A DNA stretch of 64,000 nt from VRUE01 sp963788975 (GTDB taxonomy: Bacteria > Actinomycetota > Thermoleophilia > Solirubrobacterales > 70-9), in the NCBI GenBank assembly GCA_963788975.1, contig CAWBIJ010000003.1, positions 62,001-126,000 of the forward strand, given 5' to 3'. Made by a program: the position numbers and the translations under genes. The notes under the pieces were generated by a model that was given only the letters and a program-made list of their open reading frames with translations, was not told the origin of the DNA and did not search any database. Of this stretch, positions 9,922 through 17,690 are shown piece after piece; the first letter of the stretch is position 1, and each line of letters begins with the position of its first letter.

Positions 9922-10167
9922 ATGCAGGCGAATCCTAGGCCGCGCAGCACTTGCGCGGATGCGGTCGTCCAGCGCGCAGTCATGGCGATGGCACTGGCCG
10001 TGTACCCGATGTGGCGCACGATCCCTGAACTTGGCCGCAAGATCGACTGCGGAGACGCCGCAGAGCGTGCCGTGCGCGATCTCGTCGGCATCGGCTTGCT
10101 GGAGTGCCGGGGTGTCTCCATCAGGCCGACTCTCGCTGCCATCCACTTCGACCGCCTCGGCCTATGA
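9922..10167 (+). CDS. Small passenger protein, winged-helix-like
   Basis: 81-aa protein not recognised as a named family. The segment IPELGRKIDCGDAAERAVRDLVGIGLLECRGVSIRPT resembles the recognition helix plus wing of a small winged helix-turn-helix domain, but this is only an impression. An AGGAAGG sequence about 10 bp upstream is a possible ribosome site. Its TGA overlaps the ATG of the XRE gene by 4 bp, indicating translational coupling. It may act with that repressor to control the element's cargo. Confidence 0.6.
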   Translation: MQANPRPRSTCADAVVQRAVMAMALAVYPMWRTIPELGRKIDCGDAAERAVRDLVGIGLLECRGVSIRPTLAAIHFDRLGL

Positions 10168-10436
10168 ACGTCGCGACCTGCTTCGGCAGGAACCTCGCCC
10201 GTTGCCGCAAGCAGGTCGGGATCTCGCAGGAAGAGGCGGCGGTGCGAGCCTCGCTTCATCGCACCGCAGTTGGGCAGCTTGAGCGCGGGGAACGGACGGC
10301 TCGCGTGGATACCCTCGTCAAGTTGGCCGGGGCACTGGGCGTCGAGCCTGGCGAGCTGCTGGACGGCCTCGAATGGGAGCCGGGAGGAACGCGCCTCGGC
10401 CGCTTCGAGCTACCCGATGCGGACGCTACGCTCTGA
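10164..10436 (+). CDS. XRE-family helix-turn-helix regulator (transposon passenger)
   Basis: 90-aa Cro/C1-type protein. The helix-turn-helix spans about residues 10-62: NLARCRKQVGISQEEAAVRA (scaffold and first helix), HRTAVGQLERGERT (recognition helix) and VDTLVKLAGALGVEPGELL, a classic XRE pattern. The start ATG at 10164 overlaps the preceding stop. It probably represses transcription within the transposon; no operator was identified. Confidence 0.85.
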   Translation: MNVATCFGRNLARCRKQVGISQEEAAVRASLHRTAVGQLERGERTARVDTLVKLAGALGVEPGELLDGLEWEPGGTRLGRFELPDADATL

Positions 10437-10438
10437 GC

Positions 10439-10660
10439 ATGACCAAGCAGTCCAAGAAGCCTGCCGACCTGAATCGCCTCGCTGCTGCCATTGTCGACGA
10501 TGCGACTAACGAAACACCGCAGGAGCCAGAAAACCGGCACGCACAAGCTGGACGGAAGGGCGGCGTCAAGGGGGGCAAAGCGCGCGCTGAGCGCCTGACG
10601 CCCGAGCGGCGGTCAGAGATCGCTCAAGCCGCTGCCAGGGCACGCTGGAACCGTCCCTAG
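10439..10660 (+). CDS. Small basic Gly/Arg/Ala-rich protein (AGRKGG...ARAARW type)
   Basis: 73-aa basic protein. The C-terminal half AGRKGGVKGGKARAERL, then TPERRSEIAQAAARARW, matches a widespread short family often annotated hypothetical or histone-like and frequently found next to XRE genes. DNA or RNA binding is plausible from charge but unproven. It starts 2 bp after the XRE stop and its own stop overlaps the convergent PIN gene by 4 bp. Confidence 0.7.
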   Translation: MTKQSKKPADLNRLAAAIVDDATNETPQEPENRHAQAGRKGGVKGGKARAERLTPERRSEIAQAAARARWNRP

Positions 10661-11046
10661 CGACGAGCAGCAAGGTTCCCGGTGGTACGCAAGACGTGGT
10701 TGAGGCGCTTGCGGCCAGCCGTGACCTGATCCATCTTTCCCTCACAGCACAAGATCGCACGGGCGAACTGGTGGGACGGCACTGACCTCAGCTCCTTCCG
10801 GACAAGGATCACCCCGATTTGGTGCCGGTTCAAAACGTCGATGATTTCTCGATCCTTCTTGCCCCGATCATGGGTCACTAGCACCGCCCCCTTTTCCGAG
10901 CACCAGGTGCAGTTGTCCTCATCGGAGCTGCCGGCAGGGGGTGCTTCAGGCTCACCCACGACGTGCGCTTCAAGGCCAAGGGTTCTCAGGGCCGTCCCAA
11001 TCGCGGCACCGCCTGGAAGCCCCTGATCAAATAGCAGCCGCTGCAA
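10657..11046 (-). CDS. PIN-like toxin of the DUF5615 / Mut7-C type
   Basis: 129-aa protein resembling the DUF5615 PIN-like family: LLFDQGLPGG (first catalytic Asp), an internal DEDN stretch (about residues 42-45) and AVLVTHDRGKKDREI (second acidic site). Members are putative ribonuclease toxins paired with DUF433 antitoxins, as in VapBC45-type systems. It uses a TTG start at 11046, 28 bp after the stop of the DUF433 gene, so the two are cotranscribed. Nuclease activity is inferred from the family. Confidence 0.72.
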   Translation of the reverse strand: MQRLLFDQGLPGGAAIGTALRTLGLEAHVVGEPEAPPAGSSDEDNCTWCSEKGAVLVTHDRGKKDREIIDVLNRHQIGVILVRKELRSVPSHQFARAILCCEGKMDQVTAGRKRLNHVLRTTGNLAARR

Positions 11047-11074
11047 GTCGGCCCTGCTCCTCCCTCGTAAAAGC

Positions 11075-11743
11075 TCAGTTGTGAAGTGCTGAAAGGCGCC
11101 GCTCGAAAGTCAAAGCCGCATTGGCCTGCTTGCCGCTGATTCCAAACTGACTGGCGATCTCGTCCACGCTCGCGTGTCTGGTCATCTCACGGATCGATTC
11201 CGTTGGGATGCGAGTGCCCTCTATAACCGGCTCGCCGAACTGGACGCGAGGGTCAACAACGATGTACTTCATGGGCATCCAGGCAGAGGCGCTGCCCTCG
11301 TCGTAGCGCACATGAGTGAGCCGCTCCTTCACTGCCTCGCGCATCACCTGCTGTCCGTGACGCTCTGCCGACTCGATCTGACCGCCAGCAACCAGCTCGT
11401 CGTCTACGAAGACGCCGCAGCCATCGGTCTTGATGTCTTCGCTTACGAAGGGCCGGTCGGTCTTCCACTTCCTGCGCAGATATGCCTCGGCCTCCCGGAT
11501 GTGGCGGCGCTGAACCCCCCTGCGCTTCAGCTCCCGCACCACAAACAGACTGATTAGGTCGCCGAAGCTGTAGTCGGGCCGCCAGCGAGTATGGCCAACC
11601 GGGTTCAGCACCTCAGTAAGCCAGTCAAGGACGTACTCGCCGTCTTTTTGCTCCCCACTGAAGGAAACGTAGGCACGCAGACTCGCGAGGCTGTACAGCC
11701 CCTGGCCAAGCTCAGTTCCGCGCTCAAGCCCTTTGATCGCCAA
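11075..11743 (-). CDS. DUF433 antitoxin with N-terminal DNA-binding-like region
   Basis: 222-aa protein. The C-terminal part (about residues 155-220) is a DUF433 domain: VVDPRVQFGEPVIEGTRIPT followed by ASVDEIASQFGISGKQANAAL, the fold used by VapB45-like antitoxins. The N-terminal region (about 15-90: YSLASLRAYVSF and GDLISLFVVRELKRRGVQ) looks like a MerR-type or winged-helix element. The pairing and order with the DUF5615 gene identify a type II toxin-antitoxin module. Its ATG is 141 bp from the divergently transcribed transposase start, so the promoters probably lie between them. Confidence 0.75.
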   Translation of the reverse strand: MAIKGLERGTELGQGLYSLASLRAYVSFSGEQKDGEYVLDWLTEVLNPVGHTRWRPDYSFGDLISLFVVRELKRRGVQRRHIREAEAYLRRKWKTDRPFVSEDIKTDGCGVFVDDELVAGGQIESAERHGQQVMREAVKERLTHVRYDEGSASAWMPMKYIVVDPRVQFGEPVIEGTRIPTESIREMTRHASVDEIASQFGISGKQANAALTFERRLSALHN

Positions 11744-11884
11744 TCCGTTTCCTTTCCGATGAGAAGTGCGTGCTGCGTTCGACGGGGTTTGCTAAGACCC
11801 TTCGATACCAAAACCTATACCGGGAGGTTTCCACTCAGCCAAGACGCAACTTTTCCGTCCGATAGCTCAAGCAAAATGGTCAAT

Positions 11885-12712
11885 ATGAATCGGCTCTCGA
11901 CTGAGAAGCGCGCGCAGATCATCGGCGCGCTCGTAGAGGGCAACAGCATCCGCGCCACGGTGCGAATGACCGGAGCGGCCAAGAACACGATCACCAAGCT
12001 CCTAGGCGATCTCGGGGAAGCCTGCACCGTCTACCAGGACCAGACGCTGCGCGATCTCCCCTGCAAAGTGATCGAGGCCGACGAGATCTGGGCCTACTGC
12101 TACGCGAAGAAAAAGAACGTGCCGGAGGAGTTCAAAGGGACTCCCGGCTACGGCGATGTCTGGACCTATACGGCCCTCTGCGCCGACACCAAGCTCGTTC
12201 CTAGCTGGCTCGTCGGGGAGCAAAGCACCGACGACGCCTACGTCTTCATGTGCGACCTGGCGAGCCGGATGGCGAATCGCATCCAGCTAACGACCGATGG
12301 GAACAGCATCTACGAACAGGCCGTGGGGCCAGCCTTCCGCCAGAAGGTCGATTGGGCGCAGATCCACAAGACCTACAGCTCGCCTGGTCCCACTGCCGAG
12401 TACAAATACAGCCCGCCGGTCTGCACTGGCGCGAAGGTCCGGGCCCTGAAGGGCGATCCCGACCGGGACCGGATCTCGACCAGCTACGTCGAGCGGCAGA
12501 ACCTCTCAATGCGAATGGGTATGCGGCGCTTCACGCGGCTGACAAACGGCTTCAGTCGCAGGGTCGAGAACTTGGCCCACGCGGTCAGCCTCCACTTCCT
12601 TCATTACAACTTCGCCCGCTCGCACCAGACGCTCCAGATGACGCCGGCGATGGCGGCCGGAGTTGCGGATCACCGCTGGAGCCTCGAAGAGATCGCGGCA
12701 CTATTGGACTGA
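11885..12712 (+). CDS. IS1-like DDE transposase
   Basis: 275-aa transposase. The N-terminus (STEKRAQIIGALVEGNSIRA, then TGAAKNTITKLL) is a helix-turn-helix; catalytic acids are in IEADEIWAYC, LTTDGNSIY and SYVERQNLSMRMGMRRF, and the C-terminus HYNFARSHQTLQMTPAMAAG is characteristic of this group. The ATG at 11885 fits relatives starting M-N-R-L; another ATG lies at 11876. There is no frameshift, unlike classical E. coli IS1, where InsA and InsB are fused by frameshifting. It is the only transposase in the element. Confidence 0.88.
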   Translation: MNRLSTEKRAQIIGALVEGNSIRATVRMTGAAKNTITKLLGDLGEACTVYQDQTLRDLPCKVIEADEIWAYCYAKKKNVPEEFKGTPGYGDVWTYTALCADTKLVPSWLVGEQSTDDAYVFMCDLASRMANRIQLTTDGNSIYEQAVGPAFRQKVDWAQIHKTYSSPGPTAEYKYSPPVCTGAKVRALKGDPDRDRISTSYVERQNLSMRMGMRRFTRLTNGFSRRVENLAHAVSLHFLHYNFARSHQTLQMTPAMAAGVADHRWSLEEIAALLD

Positions 12713-12780
12713 GCGTCCGATGGCGCTGGTATTCGTAGCTCCGCAGTTACCTCTAAGGGAACTGCTGGTAGTTCATCCCG

Positions 12781-12831
12781 CGAACCCCTCGGCAGGCATC
12801 GTCTCCACGTCTAAGCCCTGTCGAGGGGTTA
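12781..12831. other. Inverted repeat downstream of the transposase
   Basis: AACCCCTCG near 12783-12791 and CGAGGGGTT at 12822-12830 form a 9-bp stem around a 30-base loop, just after the transposase stop. It could act as a terminator or a transposase-bound site; it has no U-tract. Confidence 0.4.
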
Positions 12832-12901
12832 CGACTTTCGACGCCTAGCTTGAGATCTCCTTTGGCTGGGGTCTTGCTCAAAGGCTTCGCCAATCATGCT
12901 G

Positions 12902-12917
12902 TTCTGTCCGGACAGAA
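12902..12917. other. Perfect 16-bp palindrome near the transposon right end
   Basis: TTCTGTCCGGACAGAA is a perfect palindrome immediately inside the TGACCC repeats. It is a candidate dimer-binding operator, possibly for the transposase or the element's XRE repressor; no second copy was found in the window. Confidence 0.5.
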
Positions 12918-12947
12918 TGACCCAGACTGGATCAGTCTGACCCGAAA

Positions 12948-12969
12948 TCGCTCAAACTGACCCACTACC
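12948..12969 (-). repeat. Right terminal inverted repeat of the transposon
   Basis: Inverted partner of 9802-9823 with one mismatch, abutting the right copy of the 8-bp target duplication. Confidence 0.85.
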
Positions 12970-12977
12970 CTTCGAGC
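12970..12977. repeat. Right target-site duplication (8 bp)
   Basis: CTTCGAGC, identical to 9794-9801. It ends one base before the stop codon of the flippase-like gene (read on the minus strand). Confidence 0.85.
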
Positions 12978-12978
12978 C

Positions 12979-14097
12979 TCAGCTGGAAGCGGGCTCCAGC
13001 GCCTTCGGACCCGCGTCTCGCTCGATCGGCAGCCCCTCGCTCTCCCATTCTTGGGCGGTGTGGCGAAGCTGGAGGAAGGCGACGATCCCCAGAGGGAGCG
13101 GCATCCAGAAGGCAATCAGCCGGTAGACCAGGATCGCCGGGAAGACGGTCTCCTCGGGGATGCCGAAGAGGACGAAGGCGCCGATCATCCCGGCATCCAC
13201 CGCCCCGACACCCGCCGGCGCCAGCGGGAAGAGGTTGGCGACCATGCCGAGGAAGAAGCCCTGGACCACGACCGCGAGCGGGACGTGCACGCCGAAGGCC
13301 TTGAAGGAAGCCCAGAGGATGCCGATGTTGGCCGCCCAGAAGCCGGCGGCGCCGATCACCGCCAGCCCACCCCGCGACGGGTTGGCGAAGAGCCCGGCCG
13401 TGAACCTCAGCCCCTCACCGGCGATCGCCGGCACCTTGGCGATGTTGGCGACGATCGCTTTGCTCCGCTCACTGCGGGCGAACCCTTCGACCCGCTTTCC
13501 CAGGTCGGGCGGGATCAGAGCCACCAGCACACCGAGGATTAGCAGCAGGCCCGCGACCCCGGCCGGAATGATCGTCAGCTCGACCGAGCTCTTGCCCGGC
13601 ACGACCCCGGTTCGCAGCAGGATCCCGCAGACGATCAGCGCCAGCGGGTAGAAGAAGTACTGGAGCGCGAGGAAGGCGACCATCCGCCTCCCCACGTCGT
13701 GCCGCGGCATCCCGGCCTTGCGCAGCGCCCAGAACGTGAGGGCGATGCCGCCCGCGCCGCCGGCCGAGAAGAGCCGCGTCGCGGCAACCCCGGCCATGTT
13801 GATCTCGTAGGTCTCCTTCCAGCTGAGCGGCAGCGCGTCCCCGCCGACCACGGCCTTGAACAACGCGATGTAGGTGGCGATCGCGACGACGTTGAAGCAA
13901 ACCGCGACGGCGACCCAGAGGAGGTCGGCTTCGCTCAGCTTGCCGAGCGCGTCGCCGAGGCCGACCAGGCGCGGGAAGAGGAAGTAGATCGCGACCAGGA
14001 GGATGAGGACGAGCAGGGCGGTCTGGACGACCCGCCGTCGCGTGAACAGCGGCAGTTCGACGGCGCCGTTACCGTTCGCCGAGTCCTGCGGAGACAC
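12979..14097 (-). CDS. Flippase-like / lysylphosphatidylglycerol synthase transmembrane family protein
   Basis: 372-aa integral membrane protein with about eight hydrophobic helices (first at about residues 27-46), matching the LPG-synthase transmembrane region family (YbhN/UPF0104). Typical segments are FSAGGAGGIALTFWALRKAG and NLFPLAPAGVGAVDAGMIGA, including the conserved glycine-rich re-entrant motifs. No synthetase domain is attached, so it is probably a lipid-translocating membrane protein of unknown substrate. The transposon inserted right after its stop codon without damaging it. It lies 10 bp downstream of the PAP2 gene, likely in one operon. Confidence 0.85.
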   Translation of the reverse strand: MSPQDSANGNGAVELPLFTRRRVVQTALLVLILLVAIYFLFPRLVGLGDALGKLSEADLLWVAVAVCFNVVAIATYIALFKAVVGGDALPLSWKETYEINMAGVAATRLFSAGGAGGIALTFWALRKAGMPRHDVGRRMVAFLALQYFFYPLALIVCGILLRTGVVPGKSSVELTIIPAGVAGLLLILGVLVALIPPDLGKRVEGFARSERSKAIVANIAKVPAIAGEGLRFTAGLFANPSRGGLAVIGAAGFWAANIGILWASFKAFGVHVPLAVVVQGFFLGMVANLFPLAPAGVGAVDAGMIGAFVLFGIPEETVFPAILVYRLIAFWMPLPLGIVAFLQLRHTAQEWESEGLPIERDAGPKALEPASS

Positions 14098-14107
14098 CCC
14101 AGGGAAG

Positions 14108-15052
14108 CTACCCGCTCGCGAGGCGCTCTAGACGCCGCAACCCGCGATTCACCCTCAGCACCGCCGGTTCGGCGAGCGGCTCGCCGCGTCGCACGGCAGC
14201 GACCAGACCCGCTCCGGCGAGCAGATCGGTGACGTAGTGCTCGCCCAGGTAGACGAGCGCGAAGCCCAACGTCAGCGCGTAGCTCCAGCCAGCCGCCCCC
14301 TCGGCGCGTCCCGCTTCGGAAAGCACGATTGCCGCGATCACCGAGGTCGCGAAGTGCAGCGAGGGCATCGCCGCCCAAGGATTACCTCCGAGCGCCCCGT
14401 ACATCGCCGGCCACGCCTTTCCCCATGTCGGTTCACCGACCTCGACCATGATCCGCCGCACCTCTTCCCCGGTCAGGCCCTGCTCGGATGCCCACCACGG
14501 TGGCGCCGTCGGCACGGCGAAGTAGCCGACGCAACCGAGGTCGAAGACGGCAGCGAGCTGGCGAGCCGCGCGGGGAAAGCGCTCGGGGTGGCGGAGGAGG
14601 ATCCAGACGAGAGCGGCATAGGGCTCGAGGAACCAAAGCCAGTGCACCCAGGTGAGGAGGCGGTCGACGCCGTTGACCCGGCCGAGTCGGGCGAGGGCGC
14701 GCTGCAGACGGGCGTTGGGCAGCCGCCCGAGGCCGATCGCACGGTCGATTGCGATCGGGTAGCGGCTGCGCAGGCGCCGGCGCAGGCGCTCCGGATCGTC
14801 GTAGGGAAGCTCGTGCACCATCGTGAAGGCCCACATCTGCATCGCGTAGAGGACGACGTCGCGCTTGTGGGAGCGCGGGCGCAGAACGGCGACCGCCAAC
14901 GGCCCGCTCGCGCAGGCTGCAACCGTGACCGGAGCGGGAATGCGCAGGCGACGCCTCAGCAGCGGCACGGCCACCGCGGCGACCAGCGCGCCCGCCGCCC
15001 CGGCGCGCACCACCGTGCGTAGCGCCGGAGATGGCCGGGAGCGCCTGCGCAT
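14108..15052 (-). CDS. PAP2-superfamily membrane phosphatase
   Basis: 314-aa protein with several membrane helices and the PAP2 signature in its C-terminal half: MPSLHFATSVIAA (motif 2, catalytic His) and LGEHYVTDLLAG (motif 3). This type dephosphorylates membrane lipids such as phosphatidate or undecaprenyl diphosphate, or transfers inositol-phosphate groups. The ATG at 15052 is preferred; an ATG at 15151 would add 33 residues overlapping the structured repeat. Pairing with the flippase-like gene suggests lipid metabolism. Confidence 0.83.
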   Translation of the reverse strand: MRRRSRPSPALRTVVRAGAAGALVAAVAVPLLRRRLRIPAPVTVAACASGPLAVAVLRPRSHKRDVVLYAMQMWAFTMVHELPYDDPERLRRRLRSRYPIAIDRAIGLGRLPNARLQRALARLGRVNGVDRLLTWVHWLWFLEPYAALVWILLRHPERFPRAARQLAAVFDLGCVGYFAVPTAPPWWASEQGLTGEEVRRIMVEVGEPTWGKAWPAMYGALGGNPWAAMPSLHFATSVIAAIVLSEAGRAEGAAGWSYALTLGFALVYLGEHYVTDLLAGAGLVAAVRRGEPLAEPAVLRVNRGLRRLERLASG

Positions 15053-15140
15053 AAGGTCGGCGAGTATAGGTCCGCGGCAGCGGGCGGGCGGGAGCGGGGC
15101 GCCGCCCCTCCTGATTAGAATGGCCGCGCTTTGGAGCCGA

Positions 15141-15302
15141 GGACTCATCACGAAATCCCCGCGTGTGCGGCTGGCGAGCGCCGGACCAAGCGGGGCAAGG
15201 ACGCAGGGAGGCCCAATAGCAGCGCTATTTGGCCGACCGAGGACGCCGCACCGCGCCGGTCCGCCGCCGCCAGACGTGCGCGAGGGGTTTCGTGATGAGT
15301 CC
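15141..15302 (+). repeat. Structured intergenic element, long form, copy 1
   Basis: Core AAGGACGCAGGGAG (from 15197), a stem-loop whose arms are GCCCAATAGC and GCTATTTGGC, then CGACCGAGGAC. The core is flanked by locus-specific arms: 15141-15160 pairs with 15284-15302 (19 paired bases, one bulge). The interior is nearly identical to the copy at 57085-57246. The right arm contains the GTGATGAG start region of the next gene, so in an RNA the start codon would be base-paired. Whether the element works as RNA or DNA is unknown. Confidence 0.75.
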
Positions 15303-15999
15303 CAGCTCCCCTGGCACCGACCAGATCCAGACCCTGTTCGGCATCGGCTTCGTCGCTTTTGCGATCGTCGCCGTCGTCGTCAATGGCGCGCTGATCTACG
15401 CGCTGCGTCGCCGCCGCGCCGGTCGCGGCGCCCAGGCCGCCGATCCCGAGCCCCGATCGGGGCGTCACCCCCAGCTCCGTGTCGGCGCTGCGCTCGGTGT
15501 CTTCGCGACGGCGATCCTCGTGCTCAGCCTGGTCTTCACCGAGAAGGCGCGCGAGGCTCCCGCGACCGGACCCGCCGGTCTCCAGGCCAAAGGTTCGGAG
15601 CCGCTGAGGATCACGGCGACCGGTCAGCAGTGGCTGTGGCGCTACGAGTACCCCAACGGAGCCTTCTCCTATTACAAGCTGGTGGTGCCGGTCGACACCG
15701 CGATCAAGCTCGAGCTCGGCTCCACCGACGTGATCCACACCTGGAACGTGCCCAGCCTTGCCGGCAAGCGTGACGCCGTGCCGGGCAGGGTCCACGAGGT
15801 CTCCTTCCTAGCCGACGAGGAGGGCAGCTACACGGGCCGGGCCGCGACCCTCTCCGGCGCCGCCTTTGCGGCGATGGGCACCGAAGTCGAGGCCGTCTCT
15901 CCCGAGGAGTACGAGAGCTACGTGAAACAGCTCGACGCCGACATCCAGGCCGCCCAGGACGAGGTCGTCAGCCAAATCGAAAGCGGGGAGACGCCATGA
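15295..15999 (+). CDS. Cytochrome oxidase subunit II homologue lacking CuA ligands
   Basis: 234-aa protein with two N-terminal membrane helices (about residues 12-36 and 62-82) and a periplasmic cupredoxin domain. The aromatic patch QQWLWRYEYP and one CuA His (His148 in VIHTW) remain, but the usual Cys-x3-Cys-x3-His motif is replaced by Ala183, Ser187 and Phe191; only Met194 persists. A CuA centre therefore cannot form, as in quinol-oxidase subunit II. The canonical subunit II in this window (26729-27520) keeps all ligands. The ATG at 15295 lies in the right arm of the structured element. It overlaps the subunit I homologue by 4 bp. Confidence 0.85.
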   Translation: MSPSSPGTDQIQTLFGIGFVAFAIVAVVVNGALIYALRRRRAGRGAQAADPEPRSGRHPQLRVGAALGVFATAILVLSLVFTEKAREAPATGPAGLQAKGSEPLRITATGQQWLWRYEYPNGAFSYYKLVVPVDTAIKLELGSTDVIHTWNVPSLAGKRDAVPGRVHEVSFLADEEGSYTGRAATLSGAAFAAMGTEVEAVSPEEYESYVKQLDADIQAAQDEVVSQIESGETP

Positions 16000-17684
16000 G
16001 CGCGAGCGCAAAGCGCCCGGAGATCATCGTCGACGGATTCCCGCGCAGCCGCTCGCGCTGGGCTGAGCTGGCGACCAGTGGTGATCACAAGGACATCGGC
16101 CGGATCCTGATCGGCGGCGCGCTCGGGTTCCTCTTCATCGCCCTGATCGAGCTGCTGCTGATGCGGCTGCAGCTGGCGATTCCGGGGAACACATTCCTCT
16201 CTCCGGAGACCTTCAACCGGATGCTCTCGCTCTACGGCACGACCGCGATCTTCCTCTTCGCGCTCCCGCTCGTCTTCGGCCTCTTCTACTACCTGGCGCC
16301 GCTGCAGATTGGCGCCCGCGGGACCGCCCTCCCCCGCCTCGGTCAGCTCGGCCTCTGGCTCTGGGTCGCCGGAGCCACCGTCCTCTACGCGGGCTTCCTC
16401 TTCACCCCCTCCGAGGCGGGCATCAACCCCCTGGCGCCGCTCTCCGAGCTGGCCTTCCTCTCCAACAACGGGGTCGACGCGTGGGCGGCCGCCACCGGCC
16501 TGGCGACGCTCGGCTTCGTCCTGCTGGCGATCGACCTGACCACGACGCTGCGCAGGATGCGGGCGCCGGGCATGGCCTGGAGGCGACTGCCGGTCTTCGC
16601 CTGGGCCACGGCGATCGGCTCCTGGCTGATGCTCGTGATCGGCCCGGTGCTGCTGGCTGCGATCACGATGCTGCTGATCGATCGCAACTTCGACGGAATC
16701 TTCTTCGCCGACGGCTCCGGAGGGGCGCCACTGCTCTGGCAGCACCTGAGCTGGATCTTCTTCACCGGCACCTACATGCTGGTCATGATCGCCGCCTTCG
16801 GCGCGATCTGCGAGATCGTCCCGTCGCTCGTCGGCCGGCCGCTCGAGGGCCGCTCCACGGTGATCGGCTCGCTCGTCACGATCGCCGTGATCGGCACTCT
16901 GGCCTGGATCCAGAACATGTTCACGGCGCCGATCGGGATCGCCTGGATGTACTTCGCGATGACGATGGCCCTGGCCCTGATCGTCCCCTTCGGGCTGATC
17001 GTCTACAACCTGATCGCGACGATCGCTGGCGGCACCGTTCGCATGCGAGCGCCGCTGCTCTTCGCTGCCGGCGCGGTCTCGGCGATCTCGGTCGGCCTCG
17101 CGGCGGAGATCTCACACTCAATGGTCGGCCTCGCCTGGAAACTGAAGAACACGACCGATGCCACCGGGGCGACGCATTTCGCCCTGATCGGCGGCGCCGT
17201 CTTCGGCGGTTTCGCCGCCCTCCACTACTGGTTCCCGAAGATGACCGGCCGCACGATGGGCGAGAGCCTGGCGCGGATCTCCTTCTGGACGATGATCCTC
17301 GGTGCCATCCTCGCCTTCGTCCCACTCCTCTTCTCCGGTACCTACGAGGGGCAGGTGATCGACGCCTACAAGTTCTTCGGCGACGAAAGCATCAGCGGCT
17401 ACAACCTGGTCGCCTCGATCGGCGCCCTCATGCTCGCCGCCGGCATCGTGATGACGCTCGTCAACGCGATCCTCAGCCGTGAGGGCGGGCCCGAGGCCGG
17501 GCACGACCCCTGGGGCGGAGACTCGCTCGAGTGGTTTGCGCTCTCGCCCCCTGAGCCCCACAATTTCGACGTGCTTCCCGACGTGCGCAGCGAGCACCCG
17601 ATGCGGGACATCCGCACGGCGATCGCCCACCGCACCGCGCGCAAGCCCGAGCGGCCAGCGCCCGAGTCACAGCCGGTAGCCTGA
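15996..17684 (+). CDS. Degenerate heme-copper oxidase subunit I homologue (metal ligands lost)
   Basis: 562-aa protein with about 12 or more membrane helices, clearly homologous to CtaD (SGDHKDIGRI near 29, APLQIGARGTALPRL, HYWFPKMTGR near 413). Alignment by eye to the canonical CtaD at 24789-26696 shows Tyr80 for the low-spin heme His, Thr257 for the first CuB His, Met261 for the cross-linked Tyr (a Tyr sits at 260), Gln306-Asn307 for the two CuB His, and Ala392 for the heme a3 His. Only His394, one low-spin heme ligand, remains. It should not bind the usual cofactors or reduce oxygen. The frame is intact and loops are conserved, so it appears maintained. Confidence 0.88.
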   Translation: MSASAKRPEIIVDGFPRSRSRWAELATSGDHKDIGRILIGGALGFLFIALIELLLMRLQLAIPGNTFLSPETFNRMLSLYGTTAIFLFALPLVFGLFYYLAPLQIGARGTALPRLGQLGLWLWVAGATVLYAGFLFTPSEAGINPLAPLSELAFLSNNGVDAWAAATGLATLGFVLLAIDLTTTLRRMRAPGMAWRRLPVFAWATAIGSWLMLVIGPVLLAAITMLLIDRNFDGIFFADGSGGAPLLWQHLSWIFFTGTYMLVMIAAFGAICEIVPSLVGRPLEGRSTVIGSLVTIAVIGTLAWIQNMFTAPIGIAWMYFAMTMALALIVPFGLIVYNLIATIAGGTVRMRAPLLFAAGAVSAISVGLAAEISHSMVGLAWKLKNTTDATGATHFALIGGAVFGGFAALHYWFPKMTGRTMGESLARISFWTMILGAILAFVPLLFSGTYEGQVIDAYKFFGDESISGYNLVASIGALMLAAGIVMTLVNAILSREGGPEAGHDPWGGDSLEWFALSPPEPHNFDVLPDVRSEHPMRDIRTAIAHRTARKPERPAPESQPVA

Positions 17685-17690
17685 TCTCTG

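Larger units (their letters stand above)
9802..12969. mobile_element. IS1-like transposon with passenger regulators and a toxin-antitoxin pair
   Basis: A 3168-bp element bounded by 22-bp terminal inverted repeats (9802-9823 and 12948-12969, one mismatch) and flanked by an 8-bp direct repeat. It encodes an IS1-type DDE transposase at the right end plus five passengers: two small basic or winged-helix-like proteins, an XRE repressor, and a DUF433/PIN-like toxin-antitoxin pair. The right end has three TGACCC copies (near 12918, 12939 and 12958), candidate transposase binding sites. The interior is visibly less GC-rich than its flanks. It sits between the flippase-like gene, whose stop is 2 bp outside the right duplication, and trxB. 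Confidence 0.85.

Noticed and set aside
11591..11875. Longer N-terminus for the transposase (open from 11591)
   Set aside because: The extension is antisense to the DUF433 gene and precedes the family's usual M-N-R-L start; 11885 is more credible.
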